Assembly: GCA_014867205.1 (NCBI GenBank)
Contig: WGUO01000041.1
Span: 1 to 15,284, forward strand
From: Muribaculaceae bacterium
GTDB taxonomy: Bacteria > Bacteroidota > Bacteroidia > Bacteroidales > Muribaculaceae
Length of the DNA stretch: 15,284 nt
Reading direction: 5' to 3'
Below the pieces are notes generated by a model. That model was not told where the DNA came from. It made no database searches and saw nothing but the letters and a program-made list of their open reading frames with translations. Shown piece after piece: positions 1 to 8,332 of the stretch (position 1 is the first letter of the stretch; each line of letters opens with the position of its first letter). A program made the position numbers and the translations under genes.

Positions 1-46
1 AATTTATCATTTCTATTTCAGTTTCGGTTTGCCGCTGCAAATCTAA

Positions 47-59
47 GGTATCGCATACC
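47..59. repeat. Perfect inverted repeat (5-base arms, 3-base spacer) at the NRPS 5' breakpoint
   Basis: GGTAT-CGC-ATACC forms a perfect 5-base inverted repeat. It starts exactly where the C-domain reading frame begins to match the family and where AT-rich sequence gives way to GC-rich sequence. Such a short repeat can arise by chance; its position is what makes it notable. Confidence 0.5.
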
Positions 60-3000
60 GTTTCCGGTTTCCGGCCGGCTACGATGCAGAACGCCTGCGC
101 GAAGCCCTGAGACGCGTGCTGTCCACGCACCCGGCCCTGAACGTCACCATAGCCGCCGATGACAACGGCGACATGTGCATGATGTGGGATGAGGAGACAA
201 TCCGCGAGATACCCATTGAGTCTATGACCATGGCTGAGTTCGAGGCACTAAGGCCCGAGCAGACCGAGCATATAGACATCCCCGGCGAAGGCATGTGCCG
301 GTTCCGGATCATCAAGACCCCCGAGGCAGTCTGGCTCGTGATGGTGATACACCACATCATCTACGACGGCAGTTCGATGCATGTATTCCTGACCGACCTT
401 GACAAGGCTCTCAAGGGCGATTCTCTCGAGCCGGAGAAACTCTCGGCCTTCGATCTGGTGGACCGGGAACTTGCAGGCCGTGCGAGCGACCGTTTCGCAG
501 AGGAGAAGGAATACTATCAGAAGACGTTCGGCGACTTCGACACCGACGGCTCCGAACTCTATTCAGACACCAAGGGCGAGCAGGGTTTCAGCCACCGCGT
601 ATTCCGTCTCGCCACGTCCCTCGACGGATTCAAGGGTTCGGCGATGGCCAACGCGGCTGTCGGCATCGCCCTCGGCGCATTTACCGGTAGAGACGACGTG
701 ATGTTCACCACCATCTATCACGGGCGGAACACCCACGACACCGACAACACTATCGGCATGATAGTCCGCACACTCCCTGTGCGTTGTCATCTTGGAAAAG
801 ACGTCACCGCAGCTGAGCTCATCAGGGAGATGAAGACGCAGCGCGACGACACCCGCAAGAAGGATCTCTTCTCATTCGGCGATTTTGTCGAGATGACCGG
901 CTTCAGGCAGAACGTGCTGTTTGGCTACCAAGGCAAGTTGCTCGACATGGACTCATGCTGCTCGGAGATGATACCCGAGCGTCTTGATGCCGGCGACACC
1001 GGCGTCCCGATGTCCATCCAGATGATGTTGGTAGATGACGGCATAGATGTAGACGTGATATGGCGCTCCGATATGTATTCCGAGAGAATGGTCGAGCGCT
1101 TTGTTGAGACCATAGATTTGGCCCTTGCACAACTTTGCGACCCTGCCAACGCCGACAGTCCGCTGAGCGGGTTCTGCCTTGTAAGTGAATATGCAGCCAA
1201 TGAACTAAAGGCAATCGAGAGCACACCCGCACTCGATTACGACCGCACTGTGCCTATCGAGGGCGCTGTAGCCGCCATGGCAAGGGAGATTCCCGACAAG
1301 GTAGCCATTGTGACCGACAACATGACCCTGACATACGCCGAACTTGACAGAATCTCGTCAGTGATGGCGCGTAATCTTATTGAACTCGGAATAAAGAGCG
1401 GCATGAACGTGGGAGTCATGATTCCCCGCTCGGAATGGATGGCACTCATCCCGCTTGCCGTCATGAAGACCGGGGCTGCATATATGCCGCTCGACCCGAC
1501 CTTCCCCGAGGATCGTCTGACATTCATGACCGACGACGCATCAGTCGAAACCATCATCACCGCCGAGGGAATGGCCAACCGTGTATTGCCCGGATTCAAG
1601 GGAAGGATACTCGACGCCCAGAGCCTGACCCAAGGCGAGCCACTGGAGGTGGAACACTACGAGGCTCGACTCGACTCGCCCTTTGTGGTGCTCTACACAT
1701 CCGGCTCGACAGGCAAGCCCAAGGGAGTCACCCTAACACGAGGCAACATACTCAACTACGCCCGCGACTATGACGCCATCGTCGGGTTTACCCGCAAGGA
1801 TCGTGTGCCGGCCTACGCCAACTTCGGCTTCGACGCCCACATGATGGACCTCTATCCGACCATCATGGCCGGAGCGACCCTCTACATACTCAATGAGGAG
1901 GTCCGCCACGACCTCGACGCCCTGCATGATTTCTTCGTGAAGAAAGAGATCACCGTGGCCTTCCTGACAACCCAGATAGCATGGCAGATGATCACCCTCT
2001 TCGAGTTCCCGGCACTTCGCTGGCTCTCGTGCGGAGGCGAGAAACTGCCGCCGACAGGTCCGCTGCCGTTCAAGTTCGCGAACCTTTACGGACCGACCGA
2101 GTGCTCGGTGATCGCGACCTGCTACATTGCCGACGGAGCCACCGACGGCAGTGTGATAGGTCGCCCGATACCCGCCTACGAACTGCGCGTGCTCGACCGC
2201 TACCAGCGGCGCGTGCCGAGGGGAGTGCCCGGCGAACTCGTGATAATGGGCGTAGCCGTGGCCGAGGGCTATCTCAACCGTCCCGAGCTTACGGCCGAGA
2301 AATTCATAACGCTCGATGGCATCAAGGCATACCGCACCGGCGACCTGGTGCGCTGGAACGAGAATGGTGACATACAGTTCATGGGCCGTATGGACGGCAT
2401 GGTCAAGCTCCGTGGCCTCCGCATCGAGCTCGGAGAGATTGAGGCTGTGGCCACCCGTCACGAGGGTATCCGCCAGTTCGCCGCTGCTGTCAAGTCGGTG
2501 GGAGGAAACGACCAGCTCGTAGGATACTACTCTGTAAAGGATGGATTTGACGTGTCGCCTGAGGAACTGCGCGACTTCATGAGTGCCAATCTTACCGAAT
2601 TCATGATTCCCGCGGCTGTGATGAGACTCGACCGTCTCCCCATGAACCAGAACGGCAAGATTGACCGCAAGGCGCTCCCCGTACCCGAGATAGAGATGAA
2701 CGAGGAGATTGTAGAGGCTTCGACGCCTGAGGAAAAGGATATATCGGCCATAGTAACCGAGGTACTCGGCCATGACTCATTCGGTGTGACGACCAACCTG
2801 CTGCGCGTGGGCCTGACCTCGCTGCTCGCGATGCGTCTTGTGGCCACGATAGCCAAACGCCGCAACGTGCGCATAACATCCAAGGCGGCAATGGCCGATC
2901 CCACCGTGCGCGGACTCATCAAGGCAATTGCCGAGGCAGCCTCGACCGTCGAGGCTCCCAGGCAGGCAGCAAAGATAAAGAAATATTATCCCATCACCGA

Positions 3001-6000
3001 GAACCAGCGAGGCGTGCTGATCGACTGGGAGCGAAACCGCGACGCACTTCAGTATAATGTGTCGCTGGTGAACAAGGTAAAACCCGAGGCCGACCTGAAG
3101 CGCATCCGCGAGGCATTAGGCGCCACTGTGGCCGCGCATCCGGCCCTGAGTGCGCGCTTCGTGAACCGTAACGGCGACATCATGCAGCAGCGTCAGGATC
3201 CGGGAGAAGTCCTCGTAGAGGAACTCGAGCTCGACCATGAGCCTACGCGCGAGGACATGCAGAGACTCGTGCGGCCATTCGACCTCTTCAACGAGCCCCT
3301 CTACCGCTTTATCATCGTGCGGCATGGGGGCGACTCATGGCTCTTCATGGACTTTCACCACATAGTGTTCGACGGCGTATCGGCAATGGTATTCTTCGAC
3401 ACACTCTTCAAGGCATACGCCGGCGAAGAGGTTAGCTCGGAGGAATACTCCGCCTTCGAATGGGCCGACGACGAGGCCGCGCTGCTGCGCAGTGCCGAGT
3501 ATGAGGAGGCCGAGGAATGGTTTGAGAAACTTCTCGGCGAGGCGGAGACAACCGTCTATCCGCACAGCGCGAAAGCTGAGCCGGTGATGCCCGGCACCCT
3601 TGCGCGTGTCAAAGCAATAGTCGACGCAGCGGCAATCGACCGGTTCTGCAGCGAGAACGCCCTCACTCCCAACAGTTTCTTCCTCTCAGTATTCATGCAG
3701 GCGCTCCACAGGCTCACCCGCAACGAAACTGTGGCGATAACGACCGTCAACAACGGGCGAAACGACGTCCGCCTGATCGATGATATAGGAATGTTCGTAA
3801 AGACACTCCCCGTAGTTTCGCGTATGATGCCGGCCGCAGCCGGCGAGACAACTCCCGCCGCCATGGCCACAGGACTTCAGGAGCAGTTCAACACGACCCG
3901 TGGATTCGATTTCTATCCTTTCACCGAGATTGTGCGCAAGTTCGGCATACGCCCCGAGATAATGTACGTGTACGAGGGTGGCGTCTCGCTCGAGGCCACC
4001 GAGGGACCACTCTCCGAGGAGAAGATAGCAGTTACGCTCGACACCGCCAAGGTGCCTCTGACCCTCCTGATATTCACCCCTGCGCCCGGACAATACCGAC
4101 TCGAACTCGAGTATGACGCATCCGTCTACTCCAACGCCGACATGGCCGTGCTTCTCGACATGGTGAAGTCGGCCGTTGAGAAGAACCCGGCAAGCAAGGT
4201 GGTAAAAGATGCCACGCTTCTCTCGCCCGAGCAGGATAAACTTCTTGAAGCCATCCGAGACGGCGAATGTGGTGAAGTGGAATATGAGTCATATCACGGT
4301 GCGTTCGAGAAGGAGGCAGACGTGCATCCCGAGCGCCTTGCGCTTGTGGCCTGCGACAGGAGCCTGACATTCGCCGAACTCGACGCGGAGGCCAACCGCA
4401 TTGCCAACTCGCTCCGCGAGAAGGGTGTGGGTAGTGGCGACAAGGTCGTGGTGCTTCTGCCGCGCGACTCGCGCCTCATCGCCGCCATTTACGGCGTCAT
4501 GAAGACCGGAGCAGCCTATATCCCCTGCGATCCCGAATATCCCGTGGAGCGTATAAAACTCATCACCGAGGATTCCGACGCAAAGTGGATAGTGACCACG
4601 GCCGAGAAGGTAGATTCATTCCCCGGGAAGGCAATAGATGTTGACACGCTGCTGGCTAATAGCGATACATCGCGTCCCGGCGTGAAGATTAATCCCGACG
4701 ACCCCGCATACCTGATATACACCTCCGGAAGTACCGGTCGCCCGAAAGGCGTCGTGATACATCACGGAGCCGCCACCAACTACCTCTACGGCTACCGCAA
4801 GGAGATATACAATCCGATGGGTGAGAACGAGCCGAAGGTGAACATGCTTATCGTCACAATATCGTTCGACGCCTCGCATGTAGACCTCGGCACGTCGCTG
4901 ACCTCCGGCCACACGCTGGTGCTCGCCAACGAAGAGGAGTGCAAGGATGTCAACATGCTTGCCGACCTGATGCTGCGCACCGGAGTCGAGGCATTCGACG
5001 CCACACCGAGCCGTCTGGCCGCCATGCTTGAGCTTCCGTCGTTCCGCGAGGCTATCTCAGGCTGCAAACTTCTCAATATTGGCGGTGAGGCTATCCCGGC
5101 ATCGCTGCTTCCGAAACTCGATGACGCCGGATTCAAGGGCTTTACCGTAAATGAATATGGTCCGACAGAGACCACAGTCGGCTCGAACCATGCCGTGCTC
5201 GAGAGCGGCAAGCCTGTGACTGTAGGTCGGCCGTTCTACAACTACCGCGAGTACATTTCCGACGCATGGGGCGGAGAACTACCCATCGGGGCAGTCGGTG
5301 AACTCGTCATTGCGGGCCGCAGCGTCGGCAAGGGATACCACAACCTGCCAGAGAAGACAGCAGAAAGTTTCATCACATTCAACGGCGAGCGCGCATACCG
5401 TACAAGCGACCTGGCCCGCTGGCTCCTTGACGGCGATGTCGACGTGCTGGGGCGCATCGACCATCAGGTCAAGTTGCGCGGCCTCCGCATCGAGCTCGGA
5501 GAGATCGAGAGCGTCGCCAACTCGTTCCCCGGCGTGAAGATGTCTGTGGCTAACGTCTGCAAGATCCGTAATGTAGACCATCTCTGCATCTGGTACGAAG
5601 GCGAGGGAGTTGACCAGGAGGAACTCCGCACGCACCTGACGCGTCATCTCACCGACTATATGGTGCCCGACAGCTTCAACCCCGTCGACAAGATACCGGT
5701 GACACCCAACGGCAAACTTGACCGCAAGAACCTGCCCGAGCCTATCTTAGAGAAACTTGCGGAATATGTAGAGCCTGAGCCGGGACTCGAGACCTCGATT
5801 GCCGAGGCCTTCCGCCGTACACTCTCACTCGACCGCGTGGGAGCCAATGATGACTTCTTCAAGATCGGCGGCACATCAATCAACGCCATCAAGGTTGTGG
5901 CCATGCTCTCGTCGGAGGGTCACAAGGTCAGCTACAAGGACCTCTTCGCCGCCCGTACACCGCGCACCCTCGCCGCCGTCATTCTCAATGTCGGTAACTG

Positions 6001-7219
6001 CGAGGTAGCGGCTGCAACCGAGACAGCAGTGTCTGACGAGAAGTTTGCAGACATACTGCAGGGGAACACGATAGCAGCCTTCAACAATGGGGAGCGCCAG
6101 ACAATCGGGAATGTATTCCTGACCGGAGCCACCGGCTTCCTCGGCGTTCATATCCTACATGAGCTGATAGAGAAGACAGATTCGAAGATTACCTGCGTGG
6201 TTCGTTCGTCGGAGCATTTCGACGCCTCGTCGCGACTGCGTACGCTCCTCTTCTACTACTTTGGCGACACCTGCGAGCACCTCTGGGACAACCGCATTTT
6301 CGTGGTGCAGGGTGACCTGACCGATCCGGCAGCCCTTGCGGCACTCGATACCGAGACAATCGACACGGTGATCAATTGCGCGGCAAGCGTGAAGCATTTC
6401 GCCCCCGGCAATGAGATAGAGCGAGCAAACGTCGACACGGTCCGCAATCTTGTGGAATGGTGCTCGGCAAATGGCCGCAGGCTGATACATGTCTCGACAG
6501 TGTCTGTCGCCGGCGACGCCGACCTGAGGACCGTGGCCGAGAAGACGCTGACGGAGCAGACCCTCGACCTTGGCCAGGGCCTGTCGAACCAGTACGTCAA
6601 GTCGAAATATGATGCCGAGAACATCATACTCGATGCGATACAGCAGGGACGGCTCAATGCCAAGATAATGCGAGTTGGCAATATCTCGCCGCGCGAGAGC
6701 GACGGAGAGTTCCAGGCCAATTTCCAGAGCAACGCCTTCATGGGCCAGCTCAGGGCATATCTGGCACTCGGCTGCATACCTTACAGTCATCTGGATGCGT
6801 CGTGTGAGTTCTCGCCTGTCGACCAGCTTGCGCACTCCATACTTGAGCTTGCGACGTCGCCCGAGGCCAACATCGTATTCCATCCGCTCAACAACCACCA
6901 TGTGCCTATGGCAGACGTGATCGGAGTGATGAACGAGGTTCTTCCGAAGCAGACCGAGTGCGTGGAGCCTGAAGAGTTCTCACGTCGTCTGAGCGAGGCT
7001 ATGGCCTCCGACTCTGAGAAGGTTACACTGCTGCAGCCCCTGGTGGCATATCAGTCGGCCGACGGCAACACGGCCTACATCGGTTGCTCGACGAAGTTTA
7101 CCAACGAGATACTGTTCCGTCTCGGTTTCAGATGGAGTCCGACATCAACGGCCTATATCCGCAATTTCATCATCGCGATTGCCGGTCTGGGCTATTTCGA
7201 TGACGCAGCTGTTGAATGA
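47..7219 (+). CDS. Two-module nonribosomal peptide synthetase with terminal reductase (C-A-T-C-A-T-R), 5' end broken
   Basis: Residues are numbered from the GTG at 116. C1 is about 1-365 (HHIIYDG at 79-85). A1 is about 385-855 (TSGSTGKPKG from 528, YGPTE at 658-662, NGK at 846-848). T1 has its phosphopantetheine serine at 902, in the unusual context GLTSLLA. C2 starts near 956 (HHIVFDG at 1081-1087). A2 is about 1393-1880 (TSGSTGRPKG from 1536, NGK at 1865-1867). T2 has S1921 in IGGTS. The reductase is about 1998-2367, with GATGFLG at 2004-2010 and YVKSK at 2160-2164. Each A domain activates an amino acid, the C domains make amide bonds, and the NAD(P)H-dependent reductase releases the chain as an aldehyde or, by further reduction, an alcohol. 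A leading C domain suggests an acylated first residue. C-domain homology continues upstream of 116 to about 47, where an in-frame TAA (44-46) stops it. No ATG exists there, so the true start is not seen. The gene overlaps the transferase at ATGA. Confidence 0.95.
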   Translation, partial: GIAYRFRFPAGYDAERLREALRRVLSTHPALNVTIAADDNGDMCMMWDEETIREIPIESMTMAEFEALRPEQTEHIDIPGEGMCRFRIIKTPEAVWLVMVIHHIIYDGSSMHVFLTDLDKALKGDSLEPEKLSAFDLVDRELAGRASDRFAEEKEYYQKTFGDFDTDGSELYSDTKGEQGFSHRVFRLATSLDGFKGSAMANAAVGIALGAFTGRDDVMFTTIYHGRNTHDTDNTIGMIVRTLPVRCHLGKDVTAAELIREMKTQRDDTRKKDLFSFGDFVEMTGFRQNVLFGYQGKLLDMDSCCSEMIPERLDAGDTGVPMSIQMMLVDDGIDVDVIWRSDMYSERMVERFVETIDLALAQLCDPANADSPLSGFCLVSEYAANELKAIESTPALDYDRTVPIEGAVAAMAREIPDKVAIVTDNMTLTYAELDRISSVMARNLIELGIKSGMNVGVMIPRSEWMALIPLAVMKTGAAYMPLDPTFPEDRLTFMTDDASVETIITAEGMANRVLPGFKGRILDAQSLTQGEPLEVEHYEARLDSPFVVLYTSGSTGKPKGVTLTRGNILNYARDYDAIVGFTRKDRVPAYANFGFDAHMMDLYPTIMAGATLYILNEEVRHDLDALHDFFVKKEITVAFLTTQIAWQMITLFEFPALRWLSCGGEKLPPTGPLPFKFANLYGPTECSVIATCYIADGATDGSVIGRPIPAYELRVLDRYQRRVPRGVPGELVIMGVAVAEGYLNRPELTAEKFITLDGIKAYRTGDLVRWNENGDIQFMGRMDGMVKLRGLRIELGEIEAVATRHEGIRQFAAAVKSVGGNDQLVGYYSVKDGFDVSPEELRDFMSANLTEFMIPAAVMRLDRLPMNQNGKIDRKALPVPEIEMNEEIVEASTPEEKDISAIVTEVLGHDSFGVTTNLLRVGLTSLLAMRLVATIAKRRNVRITSKAAMADPTVRGLIKAIAEAASTVEAPRQAAKIKKYYPITENQRGVLIDWERNRDALQYNVSLVNKVKPEADLKRIREALGATVAAHPALSARFVNRNGDIMQQRQDPGEVLVEELELDHEPTREDMQRLVRPFDLFNEPLYRFIIVRHGGDSWLFMDFHHIVFDGVSAMVFFDTLFKAYAGEEVSSEEYSAFEWADDEAALLRSAEYEEAEEWFEKLLGEAETTVYPHSAKAEPVMPGTLARVKAIVDAAAIDRFCSENALTPNSFFLSVFMQALHRLTRNETVAITTVNNGRNDVRLIDDIGMFVKTLPVVSRMMPAAAGETTPAAMATGLQEQFNTTRGFDFYPFTEIVRKFGIRPEIMYVYEGGVSLEATEGPLSEEKIAVTLDTAKVPLTLLIFTPAPGQYRLELEYDASVYSNADMAVLLDMVKSAVEKNPASKVVKDATLLSPEQDKLLEAIRDGECGEVEYESYHGAFEKEADVHPERLALVACDRSLTFAELDAEANRIANSLREKGVGSGDKVVVLLPRDSRLIAAIYGVMKTGAAYIPCDPEYPVERIKLITEDSDAKWIVTTAEKVDSFPGKAIDVDTLLANSDTSRPGVKINPDDPAYLIYTSGSTGRPKGVVIHHGAATNYLYGYRKEIYNPMGENEPKVNMLIVTISFDASHVDLGTSLTSGHTLVLANEEECKDVNMLADLMLRTGVEAFDATPSRLAAMLELPSFREAISGCKLLNIGGEAIPASLLPKLDDAGFKGFTVNEYGPTETTVGSNHAVLESGKPVTVGRPFYNYREYISDAWGGELPIGAVGELVIAGRSVGKGYHNLPEKTAESFITFNGERAYRTSDLARWLLDGDVDVLGRIDHQVKLRGLRIELGEIESVANSFPGVKMSVANVCKIRNVDHLCIWYEGEGVDQEELRTHLTRHLTDYMVPDSFNPVDKIPVTPNGKLDRKNLPEPILEKLAEYVEPEPGLETSIAEAFRRTLSLDRVGANDDFFKIGGTSINAIKVVAMLSSEGHKVSYKDLFAARTPRTLAAVILNVGNCEVAAATETAVSDEKFADILQGNTIAAFNNGERQTIGNVFLTGATGFLGVHILHELIEKTDSKITCVVRSSEHFDASSRLRTLLFYYFGDTCEHLWDNRIFVVQGDLTDPAALAALDTETIDTVINCAASVKHFAPGNEIERANVDTVRNLVEWCSANGRRLIHVSTVSVAGDADLRTVAEKTLTEQTLDLGQGLSNQYVKSKYDAENIILDAIQQGRLNAKIMRVGNISPRESDGEFQANFQSNAFMGQLRAYLALGCIPYSHLDASCEFSPVDQLAHSILELATSPEANIVFHPLNNHHVPMADVIGVMNEVLPKQTECVEPEEFSRRLSEAMASDSEKVTLLQPLVAYQSADGNTAYIGCSTKFTNEILFRLGFRWSPTSTAYIRNFIIAIAGLGYFDDAAVE
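2414..2439 (+). repeat. 26-base direct repeat, copy in A1
   Basis: This stretch encodes the core of adenylation motif A8 (GLRIELGEI) in A1 and is identical base for base to 5480-5505 in A2. The copies are 3066 bases apart, exactly 1022 codons, so recombination between them would keep the reading frame. Confidence 0.85.
5480..5505 (+). repeat. 26-base direct repeat, copy in A2
   Basis: Second copy of the identical A8-encoding stretch also found at 2414-2439. Identity at synonymous positions suggests recent module duplication, gene conversion, or strong shared codon preference over a conserved motif. Confidence 0.85.
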
Positions 7220-7896
7220 TTGAATATGAGATCTGCGCGATAGACCCTGAGAAGGATCTGCTGACGCTTGACGAGAGGGTGTCCCGGCTTCCGGAATGGA
7301 GGCGGCGGGACGCCCTCTCGTATCTACAGCCCATAGACCGCCTTCAGTCGGCTATGAGTTATGAGTTGCTCGCCGAACTGCTCCGGAAGTTTTTCGGGAT
7401 ACGACCTGAAGACTTGCGAATAGAGTATGACGGCAACGGGAAGCCGTCGGTAGTTGGTCGCCCGGATATATTCATAAGTCTTGCGCATTGCCGAGTAGTG
7501 GTGATGGCAGCAGTTTCGGACTGTCCGATTGGATGCGATATAGAGGAGATACGTCGCCCGTTTGAGCAATATGGCAAGGAGGTGATGGAATATTGCTACA
7601 GTCCCCGCGAGCGCGCCCTGATCGCGTCAGCCCCAGACTCGGAAACCGAGTTCACCCGCATCTGGACCGTAAAGGAATCCCTCTACAAACTCGACAACAC
7701 CCTCGACATCGAGCATCTCGACACGACATTGTTTGTGACAAATATTACAGTAGGTCAACTCGGCAAAGATTTATTCTCCAATAGTTACGCAATAGATAAT
7801 GAATGTAAGTCTATATTTAATGATAAAGATATTTCAAGCATCCTAACACATTCTTACTCCGCCACAATCGCTGTGGCTGGAAAAGAGTTATTATAG
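7216..7896 (+). CDS. Sfp-type 4'-phosphopantetheinyl transferase
   Basis: This enzyme would transfer the phosphopantetheine arm of coenzyme A onto the carrier serines of the NRPS (S902 and S1921), turning the apo-synthetase into its active form. The 226-residue length fits the Sfp family. Visible family motifs are IGCDIEE with the magnesium-ligand acids D108 and E110, a YSPRERA segment matching the F-S-x-x-E region, and WTVKES at 150-155 with K153 and E154. The ATG overlaps the NRPS stop by 4 bases, so the two are very probably translationally coupled and devoted to the same pathway. The last third, from about 7735, is markedly AT-rich and less family-like than the core. It could in principle also serve other carrier proteins. 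Confidence 0.92.
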   Translation: MIEYEICAIDPEKDLLTLDERVSRLPEWRRRDALSYLQPIDRLQSAMSYELLAELLRKFFGIRPEDLRIEYDGNGKPSVVGRPDIFISLAHCRVVVMAAVSDCPIGCDIEEIRRPFEQYGKEVMEYCYSPRERALIASAPDSETEFTRIWTVKESLYKLDNTLDIEHLDTTLFVTNITVGQLGKDLFSNSYAIDNECKSIFNDKDISSILTHSYSATIAVAGKELL

Positions 7897-7917
7897 TAAT
7901 AAGAAATGTGATGGATT

Positions 7918-8184
7918 ATGGGACTGATAAAAACGGAGGCTCAAAGGGAGTGGGATAAAATATACAAAAAGCCGGCCAACCGAAAATTGAGAATTTGGGC
8001 GGCAGTCACTATCTCAATCGGGATTGTCCTGATGTTGGCTATATTGATTTTTATGGATCATCTTTCTGATAGGCAGATATTGCTTATGAGGGGTTTCGCC
8101 GGCTTATCCGCGATAATTTTTGTGATACTATCCACAATTCTCAGTTATCGCGTCAACCGGGAGCTCTACAATAGAAAGAGATGA
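7918..8184 (+). CDS. Small two-helix membrane protein of unknown function
   Basis: This 88-residue protein is not recognised. It has a charged, basic N-terminus (about 1-25), a hydrophobic helix at about 26-46 (IWAAVTISIGIVLMLAILIF), a short charged loop containing DHLSDRQ, a second hydrophobic helix at about 58-78, and a basic tail ending NRKR. By the positive-inside rule both ends should face the cytoplasm with a short periplasmic loop. It starts 21 bases after the transferase stop, on the same strand, and is followed by a strong hairpin, so it is probably the last gene of the NRPS operon. A role in export, self-protection or membrane anchoring of the synthetase is possible but is only inference. 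Composition is AT-rich compared with the NRPS. Confidence 0.7.
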   Translation: MGLIKTEAQREWDKIYKKPANRKLRIWAAVTISIGIVLMLAILIFMDHLSDRQILLMRGFAGLSAIIFVILSTILSYRVNRELYNRKR

Positions 8185-8236
8185 AAAAATTCCAAATCAT
8201 TGAGAAGAACTAAACGATGTCTAAGCTGAAGGACTA

Positions 8237-8284
8237 CATAAAAAATGTTAGGCTTTTACATGTAAAAACCTAACATTTTTTATG
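8237..8284. terminator. Bidirectional intrinsic terminator between convergent operons
   Basis: A perfect 16-base stem pairs CATAAAAAATGTTAGG (8237-8252) with its complement at 8269-8284. The loop region itself contains the self-complementary TTTTACATGTAAAA. The A-run on the left arm and T-run on the right arm give a U-tract in both directions. It lies between the end of the NRPS operon (8184) and the end of the minus-strand toxin gene (8333), so it could stop transcription from both sides. Confidence 0.8.
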
Positions 8285-8332
8285 TAACGGGAGATGGTTC
8301 ACCTATGCGGAGGTCTGACAGACCTCGACAAT

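Noticed and set aside
116..118. GTG as true start codon of the NRPS
   Set aside because: It falls inside a conserved C-domain helix (LRRVLSTHPALN), and the C-domain match continues for about 22 codons upstream.
1733..2773. 346-codon minus-strand open frame
   Set aside because: It lies wholly opposite the A1/T1 region of the NRPS, is rich in His/Val/Gly as expected for an antisense shadow, and shows no family motif.
6155..6901. 248-codon minus-strand open frame
   Set aside because: It is antisense to the NRPS reductase domain, which has all its motifs.
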